In this document: positions 1 through 6,102 of the stretch, piece after piece
Layout of the letters: each line of letters starts with the position of its first letter
Numbering within the stretch: the stretch's first letter is position 1
Assembly: GCA_014858325.1 (NCBI GenBank)
Contig: RKCM01000210.1
Span: forward strand, 1 to 7,782
DNA length: 7,782 nucleotides
Origin: Oscillospiraceae bacterium
GTDB taxonomy: Bacteria > Bacillota > Clostridia > Oscillospirales > Ruminococcaceae
Direction of reading: 5' to 3'
Made by a program: the position numbers and the translations under genes
Notes under the pieces: model-generated
The model's database searches: none
What the model saw: only the letters and a program-made list of their open reading frames with translations
Told to the model about the DNA's origin: nothing

Positions 1-86
1 GCCAGCAGCTTGTTGGAGCCAAACCGGGTGGAGAGCCCCGACGCCATGATGACGCAGCCCACGGGCAGAGAACGATTTTCTGCCAT
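1..86 (-). CDS. mocA: Molybdenum cofactor cytidylyltransferase (MocA-like), N-terminal fragment
   Basis: Only the first 28 codons are in the window; the gene runs off the left edge. The start is the ATG whose complement is at 84-86, preceded on the minus strand by a strong AAGGAGGAG site (complement at 92-100) about 5 nt upstream. The visible protein has a hydrophobic beta strand followed by a MASGLSTRFGSNKLL segment (residues 14-28). This is the nucleotide-binding signature of the MobA/MocA nucleotidyltransferase fold, where Arg and Lys contact the NTP phosphates. MocA proteins transfer CMP from CTP to molybdopterin, giving the dinucleotide cofactor used by xanthine-dehydrogenase-type hydroxylases. 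Its position, divergent from an SDMH operon, fits that role. The fragment alone cannot exclude a MobA-type guanylyltransferase or another NTP transferase, but context and the R-F-G-x-N-K spacing favour MocA. Confidence 0.75.
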   Translation of the reverse strand, partial: MAENRSLPVGCVIMASGLSTRFGSNKLL

Positions 87-91
87 AAAAA

Positions 92-100
92 CTCCTCCTT
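92..100 (-). promoter_or_regulatory. Ribosome binding site of the mocA-like gene
   Basis: The minus strand reads AAGGAGGAG, then TTTTT and the ATG. This near-perfect Shine-Dalgarno sequence at about 5 nt spacing fixes the start of the truncated divergent gene. Confidence 0.8.
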
Positions 101-103
101 CGC

Positions 104-122
104 GGCGGCGAAAACTGCCGCC
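104..122 (-). other. GC-rich hairpin in the mocA leader
   Basis: GGCGGC at 104-109 is the reverse complement of GCCGCC at 117-122, leaving a 7-nt AT-rich loop (110-116). Read on the minus strand, the hairpin lies just upstream of the mocA ribosome binding site. There is no following T tract in that direction, so it does not look like an intrinsic terminator. It may affect translation of mocA or be incidental in GC-rich DNA. Confidence 0.4.
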
Positions 123-133
123 TTATCAATAGC

Positions 134-139
134 ATTATA
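134..139 (-). promoter_or_regulatory. Candidate -10 box for the divergent mocA-like gene
   Basis: The minus strand reads TATAAT, a perfect consensus -10 hexamer, in the AT-rich centre of the intergenic region. The stretch 16-18 nt upstream is T-rich but has no good match to TTGACA, so the -35 is weak or absent. The predicted transcription start near 127 gives a short leader containing the 104-122 hairpin. Confidence 0.4.
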
Positions 140-190
140 GCGGATTTTGTGTTAAAATAAAAGTATCAGAAAAAAAGAGAGGAACTGCCT

Positions 191-970
191 ATGTTAACCG
201 TCCGAGAATACAAAAAAGCAGAAAGCCTGGAGGAAGCCTGGCAGCTCAACCAGAAAAAGCCCAACCGGGTGCTGGGCGGCATGATCTGGCTCAAGATGGA
301 AAACATCAACGTCGGCACCGCCATCGATCTTTCCGGCCTGGGGCTGGACACCATTGAGGAGACGGAGGAGGGCTTTTCCATTGGAGCCATGGTCACCCTC
401 CGCCAGCTGGAGCTGCACGAAGGCTTGGCTGACTACACCCAGGGGGCAATGCGGGAGTCGGTGCGCCACATCGTGGGCGTCCAGCTGCGAAATCTGGCCA
501 CGGTGGGTGGCAGCCTCTACAGCCGCTTTGGCTTTTCCGATGTGCTGACGCTGTTCCTGGCCCTGAACGCCTCGGTGGAGCTGTATAAGGGCGGCGTGGT
601 GCCGCTGGCGGAGTATGCGCAGCGCCCCTACGACCGGGACATTCTGGTGCGGGTGCTGGTGCCGAAGCAGGATGCGAAATTCTGCTACCAGTCCGTCCGC
701 AACAGCCAGACCGATATCCCGGTGCTGACCTGCGCCGCCGCGAAGAGCGCGGCGGGCGAATATCGCTTTGCCATCGGTGCCCGGCCCGGCAAGGCCGTGC
801 TTTACACGATGCACGCCGAGGCAGGGGAGACGCCGGAGCTCACCGCCGCTCGCTTTGCGGCGTCCGTCCGGGGCAGCATCCAGACCGAGAGCAACATCCG
901 CGGCAGCGCGGAGTACCGTAACCATCTGGCAGGAGTGCTGGTCAAACGCGCCGTGCAGCAGCTGGGCTAA
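191..970 (+). CDS. xdhB: Xanthine dehydrogenase-type FAD-binding subunit
   Basis: This 259-residue protein belongs to the FAD-binding (CoxM/XdhB/YgfM-like) family and takes electrons from the iron-sulfur subunit of a molybdenum hydroxylase to flavin. Family marks are the glycine turn LGG at residues 28-30 (usually AGG in relatives), IGAMVTL at 64-70, the RNLATVGGSL loop at 100-109 that packs on FAD, and a C-terminal RGSAEYRNHLAGVLVKRA helix typical of the CO dehydrogenase flavoprotein C-terminal domain. At about 260 residues it is shorter than XdhB of about 290, nearer to YgfM-type proteins. The ATG at 191 follows AGAGAGGAA with 6 nt spacing. It is the first gene of the operon and lies 12 nt before the [2Fe-2S] subunit. 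The family is firm. The name xdhB marks the subunit type, not a proven xanthine substrate. Confidence 0.88.
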   Translation: MLTVREYKKAESLEEAWQLNQKKPNRVLGGMIWLKMENINVGTAIDLSGLGLDTIEETEEGFSIGAMVTLRQLELHEGLADYTQGAMRESVRHIVGVQLRNLATVGGSLYSRFGFSDVLTLFLALNASVELYKGGVVPLAEYAQRPYDRDILVRVLVPKQDAKFCYQSVRNSQTDIPVLTCAAAKSAAGEYRFAIGARPGKAVLYTMHAEAGETPELTAARFAASVRGSIQTESNIRGSAEYRNHLAGVLVKRAVQQLG

Positions 971-982
971 GGAGGAAATACC

Positions 983-1456
983 ATGCAGATCAACATCATT
1001 TTGAACGGCGTCAAGGTGTCGGCCGATGTAGCCCCGGACACTTTGCTGCTGGACCTCGTCCGCAGCCTGGGCTGTAAGAGCGTCAAGCGCGGGTGCGAGA
1101 CCTCCAACTGCGGCCTGTGCACCGTCTTTCTGGACGACAAGCCTGTGCTCTCCTGCTCCGTTCTCGCCGCCCGGGCCGATGGCTGCCGCGTCACCACGCT
1201 GGAGGGCCTGCAGGAGGAAGCGGCAGAGTTCGGCGGCTTCATCGCCGACCAGGGCGCAGAGCAGTGTGGTTTCTGCAACCCGGGCTTCATCATGAACGCT
1301 ATCGCCCTCTTCCGGGAAAAGGAATACCCCACCGAGGAGGAGATCAAGGAGTATCTGGCAGGCAACCTCTGCCGCTGCTCCGGCTACGAGGGCCAGCTGC
1401 GGGGCATCCAGAACTTCCTCGCATGGAAAAAGCAGAAACAGGAGGCCGCCGAATGA
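983..1456 (+). CDS. xdhC: [2Fe-2S] iron-sulfur subunit of molybdenum hydroxylase
   Basis: This 157-residue small subunit carries both expected clusters. The N-terminal plant-ferredoxin-type domain has Cys38, Cys43, Cys46 and Cys58 (C-x4-C-x2-C-x11-C). The C-terminal helical domain has Cys95, Cys98, Cys130 and Cys132 in the family's exact C-x2-C-x31-C-x-C pattern, with Gln94 just before it as in enzymes where this residue contacts the pterin. It relays electrons from the Mo centre to the FAD subunit. The length is normal for separate-chain enzymes (XdhC/CoxS/NdhS-like, about 155-165). The ATG at 983 follows TAAGGAGGAAA, which includes the stop codon of the preceding gene. Its last bases overlap the start of the Mo subunit (ATGA), so translation is probably coupled. 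This XdhC is the iron-sulfur subunit and should not be confused with the XdhC/CoxI maturation family. Confidence 0.95.
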   Translation: MQINIILNGVKVSADVAPDTLLLDLVRSLGCKSVKRGCETSNCGLCTVFLDDKPVLSCSVLAARADGCRVTTLEGLQEEAAEFGGFIADQGAEQCGFCNPGFIMNAIALFREKEYPTEEEIKEYLAGNLCRCSGYEGQLRGIQNFLAWKKQKQEAAE

Positions 1457-3738
1457 ATACCGTCAACAAACGTTTCCGCAAAAAGGACGCCATGCAGCTG
1501 GTAACGGGCCAGCCCGTCTATATGGACGATCTTGTCCCGGCAGATTGCCTCATCGTTAAGCTCTTGCGCTCGCCCCACGCCAATGCCATCGTCAAGGCCA
1601 TCCACACCGAGACGGCAAAGAAGGTGCCGGGCGTGGAAGCCATCTTCACCTGGGAGGACGTGCCGCAGGATGCGCCCCGCTACACCCAGGCCGGCCAGAC
1701 CTTCCCCGAGGCCAGCCCCCGGGACCGTCTGCTCATCGACCGCCACGTCCGCTTTGTGGGCGACGTGGTGGCCATTGTGGCAGGCAAAGAGGAAAAATGC
1801 GTGGATAAGGCGCTGAAGCTCATCCGGGTGGAGTACGAGGTGCTGGACGCTGTGCTGGATTACCACACTGCGCTGGACAACCCCATCCTCGTCCACCCGG
1901 AGGAGAACTGGGAAGCCCTCTGCCCGGTGGGAGCCGACAACAAGCGCAACCTCTGCGCCCACGGCGAGGAGAGCGACGGCGACATCGACGCGGTGCTGGA
2001 CAAATGCGACATCGTCATTGAGCATACCTACCACACCAAAGCCTGCCAGCAAGCCATGATGGAAACCTTCCGCACCTATTGCTCCATCGATCTGTACGGC
2101 AGACTGAACATTCTGAGCTCTACTCAGATCGTTTTCCACACCCGCCGCAATGTGGCAAACGCCCTGCACATCCCCAAATCCATGATCCGCGTCATCAAGC
2201 CCCGCATCGGCGGCGGCTTTGGCGCAAAACAGACCAACGTGTGCGAGGTATACCCGGCCTTTGTGACCTGGAAGACCAAAAAGCCCTCCAAGATCGTTTT
2301 CAGCCGGGTGGAAAGCCAGATCGCGTCCTCCCCCCGCCACGAGATGGAGATTCATCTCCGGCTGGGTGCCACCAAAGACGGCATCGTGAAGGGCATCGAC
2401 CTGCACACCCTCTCCAACACGGGTGCCTACGGCGAGCACGGCCCCACGACGGTGGGCCTCTCGGGCCATAAATCCATCCCGCTGTACGGCAAGGCCGAGG
2501 CCTTCCGCTTTACATACGACGTGGTCTACACCAACCACATGTCGGCAGGTGCGTACCGCGGCTACGGCGCGACGCAGGGCCTGTTTGCGGTGGAATCCGC
2601 CGTCAACGAGCTGGCAGCCCGGCTCCACATGGACCCCATCCAGATCCGGGAGCAGAACATCGTCCACGAGGGCGACGTCATGCCCGCCTACTACGGTGCC
2701 ACCAACACCAGCTGCGCATTGGACCGCTGCCTGAAAAAGGTGCAGAAGATGATCGATTGGGACCACAAATACCCCGTCCGGGAGATGGGCAATGGCAAGG
2801 TCCGCGCCGTGGGCATTGGCATGGCCATGCAGGGCTCCGGCATTTCCGGCATGGACGTGGGCAGCGCCACCCTGAAGGTGGACGATGAGGGCAACTACAG
2901 CCTCATCATCGGTGCGGCGGATATGGGCACCGGCTGCGATACCACGCTGGCCCAGATCGCCGCCGAGGTGCTGGAATGCAGCCTGGACCACATCAGCGTC
3001 TACGGGGCAGACACCGACGTTTCACCCTACGATTCGGGCTCCTACGCGTCCTCCACCACCTATGTCACCGGCAAGGCCGTGGAAAAATGTGCCCTCAAGT
3101 TGAGAGAACAAATTTGCAGGCTGGGCGCAGAGCTGCTGGACTGTGCTCCGGAGGAAACCGCCTTCGACGGCAAGGACGTCTTTGTGGACGCCGACCCCTC
3201 CCGCAGAAAGACGCTGGCCGAAATTGCGGCGGCGTCCCAGTTCGGCCACATGGTGCCGCTGGAGATCACCGAGACCCACACCTCGCCCCTCTCGCCCCCG
3301 CCCTATATGGTGGGTGCCGCCGAGATCGAGCTGGACAAGGAGACCGGCGAGGTGAAGGTGCTGGAGTTCGACGCCTGCGTGGACTGCGGCACCCCCATCA
3401 ATCCGAATCTGACCCGGGTGCAGGCGGAGGGCGGCATCCTCCAGGGCATCGGCATGGCACTGACGGAGAACATCCACTACGACGCCAAGGGCTACCCCAT
3501 GGAAAACTCCTTCTTCCAGTATAAGATCCCCGCCCGGAACGACGTGGGGCACATCCACGTGGAGTTTGAAAACAGCTACGAGCCCAACGGCCCGTTTGGT
3601 GCCAAATCCATCGGCGAGGTGGTCATCAACACCCCGCTGCCCGCCATTGCCGACGCCATTTACAACGCCATCGGCACCCGTTTCTATGAGCTGCCCATCA
3701 CGCCGGAGCAGATCGCCATGGCAGCGGAAAAAGAGTGA
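1453..3738 (+). CDS. xdhA: Molybdopterin-binding catalytic subunit of (selenium-dependent) molybdenum hydroxylase
   Basis: This 761-residue large subunit binds the Mo-pterin cofactor and hydroxylates the substrate. Domain order is the aldehyde oxidase/xanthine dehydrogenase a/b-hammerhead (about 15-135) followed by the molybdopterin-binding domains. Visible motifs are GGGFGAK (253-259), AYRGYGATQG (367-376), QGSGISGMDVGSA (460-472), SGSYASSTTYVTG (528-540) and GPFGAKSIGE (713-722). Glu722 corresponds to the catalytic base that activates the Mo-OH. The length matches bacterial XdhA-type chains of about 750-770. The open frame extends upstream to 1093 but overlaps the iron-sulfur gene, so the ATG at 1453 in the ATGA overlap is the start. 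There is no in-frame TGA, so selenium, if used, is a Mo ligand rather than selenocysteine. Selenium use is inferred from the neighbours yqeC, selD and yedF. Xanthine or another purine is plausible, but the substrate is unproven. Confidence 0.93.
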   Translation: MNTVNKRFRKKDAMQLVTGQPVYMDDLVPADCLIVKLLRSPHANAIVKAIHTETAKKVPGVEAIFTWEDVPQDAPRYTQAGQTFPEASPRDRLLIDRHVRFVGDVVAIVAGKEEKCVDKALKLIRVEYEVLDAVLDYHTALDNPILVHPEENWEALCPVGADNKRNLCAHGEESDGDIDAVLDKCDIVIEHTYHTKACQQAMMETFRTYCSIDLYGRLNILSSTQIVFHTRRNVANALHIPKSMIRVIKPRIGGGFGAKQTNVCEVYPAFVTWKTKKPSKIVFSRVESQIASSPRHEMEIHLRLGATKDGIVKGIDLHTLSNTGAYGEHGPTTVGLSGHKSIPLYGKAEAFRFTYDVVYTNHMSAGAYRGYGATQGLFAVESAVNELAARLHMDPIQIREQNIVHEGDVMPAYYGATNTSCALDRCLKKVQKMIDWDHKYPVREMGNGKVRAVGIGMAMQGSGISGMDVGSATLKVDDEGNYSLIIGAADMGTGCDTTLAQIAAEVLECSLDHISVYGADTDVSPYDSGSYASSTTYVTGKAVEKCALKLREQICRLGAELLDCAPEETAFDGKDVFVDADPSRRKTLAEIAAASQFGHMVPLEITETHTSPLSPPPYMVGAAEIELDKETGEVKVLEFDACVDCGTPINPNLTRVQAEGGILQGIGMALTENIHYDAKGYPMENSFFQYKIPARNDVGHIHVEFENSYEPNGPFGAKSIGEVVINTPLPAIADAIYNAIGTRFYELPITPEQIAMAAEKE

Positions 3739-4436
3739 TGCTGCGCGAAACAGATCTCCCGTTTTTGGCAGAAGAGGGCCACGTCGTCTCCCTTGTGGGG
3801 GGCGGCGGCAAGACCACGCTGCTCTACGCCATGGCCCGGCATTGCGCGGCCAAGGGCTGGAAGGTGCTGGTGTCCACCACCACCCACATCCAGCGCCCGG
3901 AGCGCAACTGGGCCCGGACGGAAGCCCGGCGGGAGGCGCTGTGGGCCGCAGGACAGTTTGCGGTGGCCGGGGCCCCGGCAGAAGGGGGCAAGCTGACCCG
4001 GCCGCCTGCGCTGCAGGAGTGGATGGCGCAGGCCGACGTGGTCTTTCTGGAAGCGGATGGTGCCAAGCGCCTGCCCTGCAAGGCCCCGGCGGCCCACGAG
4101 CCGGTGCTGCTGCCGGAGAGCGACCTGGTGCTGGCTGTGGCCGGGCTTTCGGCGGTGGGCAGGCCTCTGCAGGAGGTCTGCTTCCGGCTGGAAAACGCCT
4201 GCGCCCTGCTGGGTGTCGGGCCGGAAATGCCCCTGACGCCTGCGCTGCTGGCAAAGCTGCTGGCAAGCGACGCGGGCGGGCGGAAAAACGTCGGCGCGCG
4301 GCGGTTTGCCGCCGTGCTCAATCAGGCGGATACGCCGGAGCGGCAGGCAGCGGGAAAAACGACGCAGGAAATTTTGCAAACGCAATACGGCGTAACGGCT
4401 GTGTTGACACAGTTTACGGAAGAGGAGCGAGCGTAG
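3738..4436 (+). CDS. yqeC: YqeC, selenium-dependent hydroxylase accessory protein (P-loop)
   Basis: This 232-residue P-loop protein belongs to the YqeC family, known from comparative genomics to occur with selenium-dependent molybdenum hydroxylases. Its exact reaction is not established. It has a glycine-rich Walker A-like GGGGKTT at residues 21-27 after a beta strand, then STTTH at 46-50. Next come the family-typical acidic strand and loop EADGAKRLPCKAPAAHEP at 105-122, and a late LNQAD (194-198) where relatives often have N-K-x-D. The ATG at 3738 shares one base with the stop of the Mo subunit (TGATG). A GTG at 3735 would add one residue. No strong ribosome binding site precedes it, so coupling to xdhA is likely. 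A role in inserting or activating the Mo-Se ligand with NTP hydrolysis is inference. Confidence 0.88.
   Translation: MLRETDLPFLAEEGHVVSLVGGGGKTTLLYAMARHCAAKGWKVLVSTTTHIQRPERNWARTEARREALWAAGQFAVAGAPAEGGKLTRPPALQEWMAQADVVFLEADGAKRLPCKAPAAHEPVLLPESDLVLAVAGLSAVGRPLQEVCFRLENACALLGVGPEMPLTPALLAKLLASDAGGRKNVGARRFAAVLNQADTPERQAAGKTTQEILQTQYGVTAVLTQFTEEERA
4421..4427 (+). promoter_or_regulatory. Ribosome binding site for the GTG start of selD
   Basis: AGAGGAG lies within the 3' end of yqeC, 10 nt before the GTG at 4438. It supports the GTG start, since no ATG or other start nearby gives the conserved SelD N-terminus. Confidence 0.6.
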
Positions 4437-4437
4437 C

Positions 4438-5484
4438 GTGGCAGAAACGACGGAAGGAAAGATCGTGTTTTGCACGGGAGGCGGCTGCACGGCCAAGCTG
4501 GGTGCCGGGGTGCTGAGCCGCATTTTGGAAAAGCTGCCCCGGGGCGAAAAAGACCCAAACCTCCTTGTGGGGTACGACAGCCGGGACGACGCGGCCGTTT
4601 ACCGCCTGACAGACGATTTGGCCCTTGTGCAGACGGTGGATTTTTTTCCGCCCATGGTCGAGGACCCGTACACCTTTGGGCAAATTGCCGCTGCCAACGC
4701 CCTGAGCGATGTGTACGCGATGGGCGGCGAGGTGAAGACGGCCCTGAACCTCGTCTGCTTCCCCGAGAGCATGGACCTGAATGTGCTGGGGGAGATCTTG
4801 CGCGGCGGCGCGGAAAAAGTGGCCGAGGCTGGAGGTATCCTCGCGGGCGGGCATTCCATTGCCGACACGGGCGTAAAGTATGGCCTTTCCGTCACCGGCC
4901 TTGTGGACCCACGCAGGCTCACCGCCAACGATACGGGCTGCCCGGGGGACAAGCTCATCCTGACCAAAGCCCTTGGCGTGGGGCTCATCTGCACCGCCAA
5001 CCGGGTGGGGGAGGCAAAGCCCGCCGACCTGGCCGGGGCCATCCGCTCCATGACGACGCTGAACAAAACGGCGGCGGAAATTGCCCGCAGGTATGAAGTG
5101 CATGCCGCCACGGATGTGACGGGCTTCGGTTTTTTGGGCCATCTCCACGAGATGATGGGCGGTCGGCTTGCCTGCCGCATCGATGCAAAGGCCGTACCCG
5201 TCCTGCCCGGGGCATGGGAGGCCGCCGAGGGCTTCCTCTACACGGCGGCGGGCCAGCGCAACCGCAACCACACGGGGCCCTTTGTGCAATTTGAGAAGGT
5301 GCCCTTTGCCATGGAGGAAATCCTGTTCGACCCCCAGACTTCGGGCGGGCTGCTGCTGGCTGCGGCCCCGCAGGACGCCGCTGCGCTGGAAGCGGAGCTG
5401 CAGGCCGCAGTCCTGCCCGCCGCCATCGTGGGGGAAATTTGCAAAAAAGACGAGAATATGACTGAAATTGCCGTGATATACTAA
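4438..5484 (+). CDS. selD: Selenide, water dikinase (selenophosphate synthetase)
   Basis: SelD makes selenophosphate from selenide and ATP. The 348 residues match the usual length of about 345-350. The flexible N-terminal active loop TGGGCTAK carries Cys17 and Lys20, the counterparts of the catalytic Cys and Lys in the E. coli enzyme. Position 17 is a TGC Cys codon and not a TGA selenocysteine codon. Metal and ATP-binding segments follow: DDAAVYRL (50-57), the TVDFF...DPYTFGQIAAANALSDVYAMGG region (about 66-97), GGHSI, DVTGFGFLGHLHEM, and FDPQTSGGLL near residue 300. The GTG start at 4438 is one base after the yqeC stop and 10 nt after AGAGGAG. Its place between SDMH genes suggests a dedicated source of selenophosphate for the Mo cofactor, although it could also serve Sec or selenouridine synthesis if those genes exist elsewhere. 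Confidence 0.97.
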   Translation: MAETTEGKIVFCTGGGCTAKLGAGVLSRILEKLPRGEKDPNLLVGYDSRDDAAVYRLTDDLALVQTVDFFPPMVEDPYTFGQIAAANALSDVYAMGGEVKTALNLVCFPESMDLNVLGEILRGGAEKVAEAGGILAGGHSIADTGVKYGLSVTGLVDPRRLTANDTGCPGDKLILTKALGVGLICTANRVGEAKPADLAGAIRSMTTLNKTAAEIARRYEVHAATDVTGFGFLGHLHEMMGGRLACRIDAKAVPVLPGAWEAAEGFLYTAAGQRNRNHTGPFVQFEKVPFAMEEILFDPQTSGGLLLAAAPQDAAALEAELQAAVLPAAIVGEICKKDENMTEIAVIY

Positions 5485-5496
5485 GGAGAAAACACT

Positions 5497-6102
5497 ATGC
5501 TGAACGTGGATGCAAGAGGAGATGCCTGCCCGCTGCCCGTGGTCAAGGCCAAAAGAGCCATTGCTGAGCTGAACGGTGCAGGCGAGGTGGAGGTGCTGGT
5601 GGACAATGAGATCGTCGTCCAGAACCTGACCAAGATGGCCCAGCAAAAGGGCTATACTTACAGCGCCGAGAAGCGGGCCGAGCGGGAGTACCGCGTGCTG
5701 TTCACCGTGGGCGAACCGGCTCCTGAAACGCCCGCCGCGCCCGAGGCCTGCACCCCGGACGCCCGCACCGATGCGGTGGTGGTCATCGCATCCGACAAAA
5801 TGGGGGAGGGGGCCGAGGAGCTGGGCAAGACCCTGCTCAAGGCCTTCATCTTTTCGCTGACCCAGCAGGAGAAGCTGCCCCGGACGATGCTGTTTTACAA
5901 CGGCGGTGCAGCCCTTACCTGCGAAGGCTCGCCCATGCTGGAGGACCTGCGGGCGCTGGAGGCGGAGGGCGTGGAGATCCTGACCTGCGGCACCTGCCTG
6001 AACTTCTACGGCCTCACCGAGCGGCTGGCCGTGGGCGGTGTGACGAATATGTATGTCATCGCAGAAAAACTGCTGCACGCCGGGAATGTGGTCAAGCCGT
6101 GA
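5497..6102 (+). CDS. yedF: Selenium metabolism protein YedF (TusA-like plus DsrE-like domains)
   Basis: This 201-residue two-domain protein belongs to the YedF family, which is linked to selenium metabolism. The N-terminal TusA/SirA-like domain (1-70) opens with DARGDACPLP, where Cys11 is the chalcogen-carrying residue of the C-P-x-P motif. A Pro/Ala-rich linker (about 72-90) leads to a DsrE/DsrF-like domain (92-200) with VVVIASDKMGEG, MLFYNGGAAL and the CGTCLNFYG motif (Cys164, Cys167). By analogy with TusA and DsrE it would accept a persulfide or perselenide and pass it on; the partner here is inferred. The ATG at 5497 follows TAAGGAGAA, 12 nt after selD, and the final bases overlap the GTG start of the next gene. 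It ends as VVKP, so both domains are complete. Confidence 0.92.
   Translation: MLNVDARGDACPLPVVKAKRAIAELNGAGEVEVLVDNEIVVQNLTKMAQQKGYTYSAEKRAEREYRVLFTVGEPAPETPAAPEACTPDARTDAVVVIASDKMGEGAEELGKTLLKAFIFSLTQQEKLPRTMLFYNGGAALTCEGSPMLEDLRALEAEGVEILTCGTCLNFYGLTERLAVGGVTNMYVIAEKLLHAGNVVKP

Larger units (their letters stand above)
87..190. other. Divergent intergenic region between mocA and the SDMH operon
   Basis: This is the only sizeable non-coding stretch in the window and is clearly AT-richer from about 123 to 180 than the flanking genes. It must hold the promoters of both divergent units. On the plus strand the best -10-like sequence is TAAAAT at 153-158, but no convincing -35 lies 16-18 nt upstream, so no plus-strand promoter is called. 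The plus-strand ribosome binding site AGAGAGGAA is at 176-184. I see no riboswitch-sized structure or clear operator palindrome here. Confidence 0.6.

Noticed and set aside
1093..1452. 120-codon upstream extension of the Mo subunit frame
   Set aside because: It overlaps the iron-sulfur gene in another frame, shows none of its cysteine motifs, and the ATG at 1453 gives the normal family N-terminus and length.
1384..2991. 535-codon open frame on the minus strand
   Set aside because: It is antisense to the Mo subunit, whose plus-strand motifs are unambiguous.
3022..4266. 414-codon open frame on the minus strand
   Set aside because: It is antisense to xdhA and yqeC, with Pro/Ala/Arg-rich low-complexity translation and no domain.
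4438..4500. Selenocysteine codon in selD
   Set aside because: The catalytic position is TGC (Cys17), and there is no in-frame TGA before the natural stop.
4641..4648. Run of T as an internal terminator in selD
   Set aside because: It is inside a well-conserved coding segment (VDFFPP) with no stable stem immediately upstream.
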